NCBI GenBank assembly: GCA_017403145.1
Contig: JAFQOO010000005.1
Coordinates: 295,141 to 359,140, forward strand
Source of the DNA: Clostridia bacterium
Lineage (GTDB): Bacteria > Bacillota > Clostridia > Christensenellales > DTU072
Length of the DNA stretch: 64,000 bases
Direction of reading: 5' to 3'
Shown here: positions 62,693 through 64,000 of the stretch, one piece after another
Layout of the letters: each line of letters opens with the position of its first letter
How positions within the stretch are numbered: the first letter of the stretch is position 1
Position numbers and translations under genes: made by a program
The notes under the pieces: generated by a model
Told to the model about the DNA's origin: nothing
The model's database searches: none
The model's input: only the letters and a program-made list of their open reading frames with translations

Positions 62693-63370
62693 TTATTTTA
62701 TCCAATTGAAATTTTCGGTACCGGCGCCTAACTCAAAATGGTATTTAACTATTCCCTTATCAACTTTTGAATAAAATCCTACACCATCCTTGAGCCTTAC
62801 TCCATCTTTACACAACTCAAAAACAAACTTTTGCTGATTTGTAGCTGTAGGAGCAAACAAAGAATATTCTACACCATTTTTAAACCAATCGGGGATTTCC
62901 TTTACTGCGATATTGGTTACGTCATCAAAAATCTTACTACTTCTAGGATGTCCTTGATTTTCGCCATAACCTATAGCAATTATCAAACGCTTTGTTTCCC
63001 CTTTATTAACTTCATACGCTCCTTTAGTCTTTTTATAAAGCATAGAAAGTCCTATCCAGCAAGTATTCAAACCTAGTTCGTGTGCTTTAAGAACAATTCG
63101 TTCGCCATAATAACCCAATTTTTCATCGAGGTCTTTACAGCGCTTCCCAACTAATACAATATAATTTTTTACTCCTTTAATGGAACCATAGTTCGCTCTC
63201 ATTCCACTAAAAGCATTATCATCGTTTAAAACAAGTTGTAGATTTATATTACCCTCTAAATTACATTGCCTTATTTCTTCTTGTAAAATATCGACAAACT
63301 CCTTAGGGATTTCTTTATCTAGATATCGTCTAACACTATGGCGTGATTTAATAAACTCTAAGCTGTACAT
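62693..63370 (-). CDS. Nitroreductase-family flavoprotein
   Basis: The start is the ATG at 63370 (225 aa), with AAGGTGAT just upstream; a GTG three codons earlier overlaps that site and is rejected. The N-terminal IKSRHSVRRYLDKEIP is the nitroreductase FMN-binding signature, and GLNTCWIGL with RLIIAIGYGEN lies in the second half. Substrate unknown. It sits between hflX and the FMN-reductase gene in one unit. Confidence 0.88.
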   Translation of the reverse strand: MYSLEFIKSRHSVRRYLDKEIPKEFVDILQEEIRQCNLEGNINLQLVLNDDNAFSGMRANYGSIKGVKNYIVLVGKRCKDLDEKLGYYGERIVLKAHELGLNTCWIGLSMLYKKTKGAYEVNKGETKRLIIAIGYGENQGHPRSSKIFDDVTNIAVKEIPDWFKNGVEYSLFAPTATNQQKFVFELCKDGVRLKDGVGFYSKVDKGIVKYHFELGAGTENFNWIK

Positions 63371-63387
63371 ATATATCACCTTTGTTA

Positions 63388-64000
63388 CTAATCAAAAAGC
63401 AATGAGGAAATCTTCTCTTTTAACAATGGTATTCCCATCCCTGTTTTAGCGCTAATTTTAACAACGTTTTTACAAGCAGGTAAAGGAATAGGTTCATCTA
63501 GTTCTTTATCCATTTTATTGATAACTACCAGTATAGGAGTATCCTTCACGCCAATGCTATCTAATACTTCGTTGACAACATCGTATTGCATTACACAATC
63601 CGGATTTGCTCCATCAACAACGTGAAGTATCAAATCCGAATATTTAGTTTCTTCTAAAGTAGACCTAAATGCCCTAACGAATTCGTGAGGTAATCTAGAT
63701 ATAAATCCAACGGTATCTACTAGTAAGAACTCTTTACCTACGTCAAGCCACATTTTTCTCGAAATAGGGTCAAGTGTTGCAAACAACTTGTTTTCTTCCA
63801 ATACACCGGCTTTCGTGAGAGCATTCATAATAGTAGATTTACCGGCATTAGTGTACCCTACCAAAGAAACAGTCTTAACCTTATTCTTAATGTGTTTTTC
63901 TCTACGAAGAGCTCTTTCTTGAGTAAGTTTTTCTATGCGTTGTTCAAGGTCGCGAATTTCACCACGAATAGTACGTTTATCCAATTCTTGTTGCTGTTCG
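63388..64000 (-). CDS. hflX: GTPase HflX, C-terminal part, cut by window edge
   Basis: Ribosome-associated GTPase that splits stalled ribosomes. The frame is open to the right edge, so the N-terminal domain is missing. Visible are the coiled-coil linker, G1 GYTNAGKST, G3 DTVGFI and G4 NKMD, and the typical RLPHEFVRAFRSTLEET segment. It ends 17 bases before the nitroreductase gene. Confidence 0.95.
   Translation of the reverse strand, partial: EQQQELDKRTIRGEIRDLEQRIEKLTQERALRREKHIKNKVKTVSLVGYTNAGKSTIMNALTKAGVLEENKLFATLDPISRKMWLDVGKEFLLVDTVGFISRLPHEFVRAFRSTLEETKYSDLILHVVDGANPDCVMQYDVVNEVLDSIGVKDTPILVVINKMDKELDEPIPLPACKNVVKISAKTGMGIPLLKEKISSLLFD

Noticed and set aside
1..64000. Mobile elements, CRISPR arrays, prophage, defence genes, tRNA or rRNA genes
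   Set aside because: Reading both strands I found no transposase, integrase, regularly spaced repeats, or tRNA/rRNA signatures. Gaps are short and explained by promoters, terminators and the SRP RNA.

Overview
The window is a chromosomal backbone segment from a low-GC Gram-positive bacterium of the class Clostridia. The evidence is the gene order, the spore-former genes (YlbJ, a YlxY/PdaB-type deacetylase), RNase Y, the long Firmicutes-type SRP RNA with an Alu domain, and many TTGACA-17-TATAAT promoters. An uncultured gut lineage (Christensenellales-like) is my guess from codon style and the arylacetate operon; it is not shown by the sequence. There are no phage, IS, CRISPR, rRNA or tRNA genes. 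The window starts inside hslU and ends inside hflX. Coding density is very high; most genes are on the minus strand and many overlap by 1-11 nt.

Layout, reading minus-strand units from high to low coordinate. (1) 1-24129 is a compressed version of the Bacillus ylb-rpmF / plsX-rnc-smc-ftsY-ylxM-ffh-rpsP-khpA-rimM-trmD-rbgA-rnhB / dprA-topA-trmFO-hslV-hslU blocks. It covers acetate production (pta-ackA), phospholipid initiation (plsX), RNA processing (rnc), chromosome organisation (smc), the SRP pathway (ftsY, ffh), ribosome assembly and tRNA modification. A polytopic GT-C-like membrane protein with a lipobox sits between rplS and comM. (2) 24282-37120: tmcAL runs divergently from pta. Opposite it is a long minus-strand transcription unit that starts at a promoter-operator near 37.1 kb: aconitase-family hydratase, PaaK, IorA, IorB, PaaK, ACT protein, alanine racemase, 5-FCL, a fused RsmD-CoaD, a coiled-coil protein and YlbJ. 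The first six genes look like a CoA-dependent oxidative aryl-2-oxoacid pathway. (3) 37-48 kb: pgsA-like, a 63-aa Cys/Gly/Ile-rich protein on the plus strand, a DUF3267 protease, and the recombination / RNA-decay / partition cluster rny, recA, cinA, rimO, ftsK/spoIIIE, M16 peptidase and YlxY-type deacetylase. (4) 48.8-57.7 kb: glyS and a PAP2 phosphatase (plus); TPR protein, Hsp33 and a membrane protein (minus); asd-dapA-dapB for lysine/diaminopimelate synthesis (plus). (5) 57.7-64 kb: an Asn-rich lipoprotein; a small lipoprotein with proS; SRP RNA (plus); an iron-sulfur-flavoprotein-like reductase, a nitroreductase and hflX.

The strongest second-look items are: the RsmD-CoaD fusion; an aconitase-family enzyme heading the IorAB/PaaK/ACT operon, with an inverted repeat inside its promoter; the internally duplicated Cys-rich mini-protein with a sigma-K-like promoter; an alanine racemase with no ATG/GTG/TTG start ahead of its conserved N-terminus; a terminator whose arm doubles as the -35 of the next operon; and a 12-nt element shared by two leaders at the transcription start. 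No mobile or defence system is visible.
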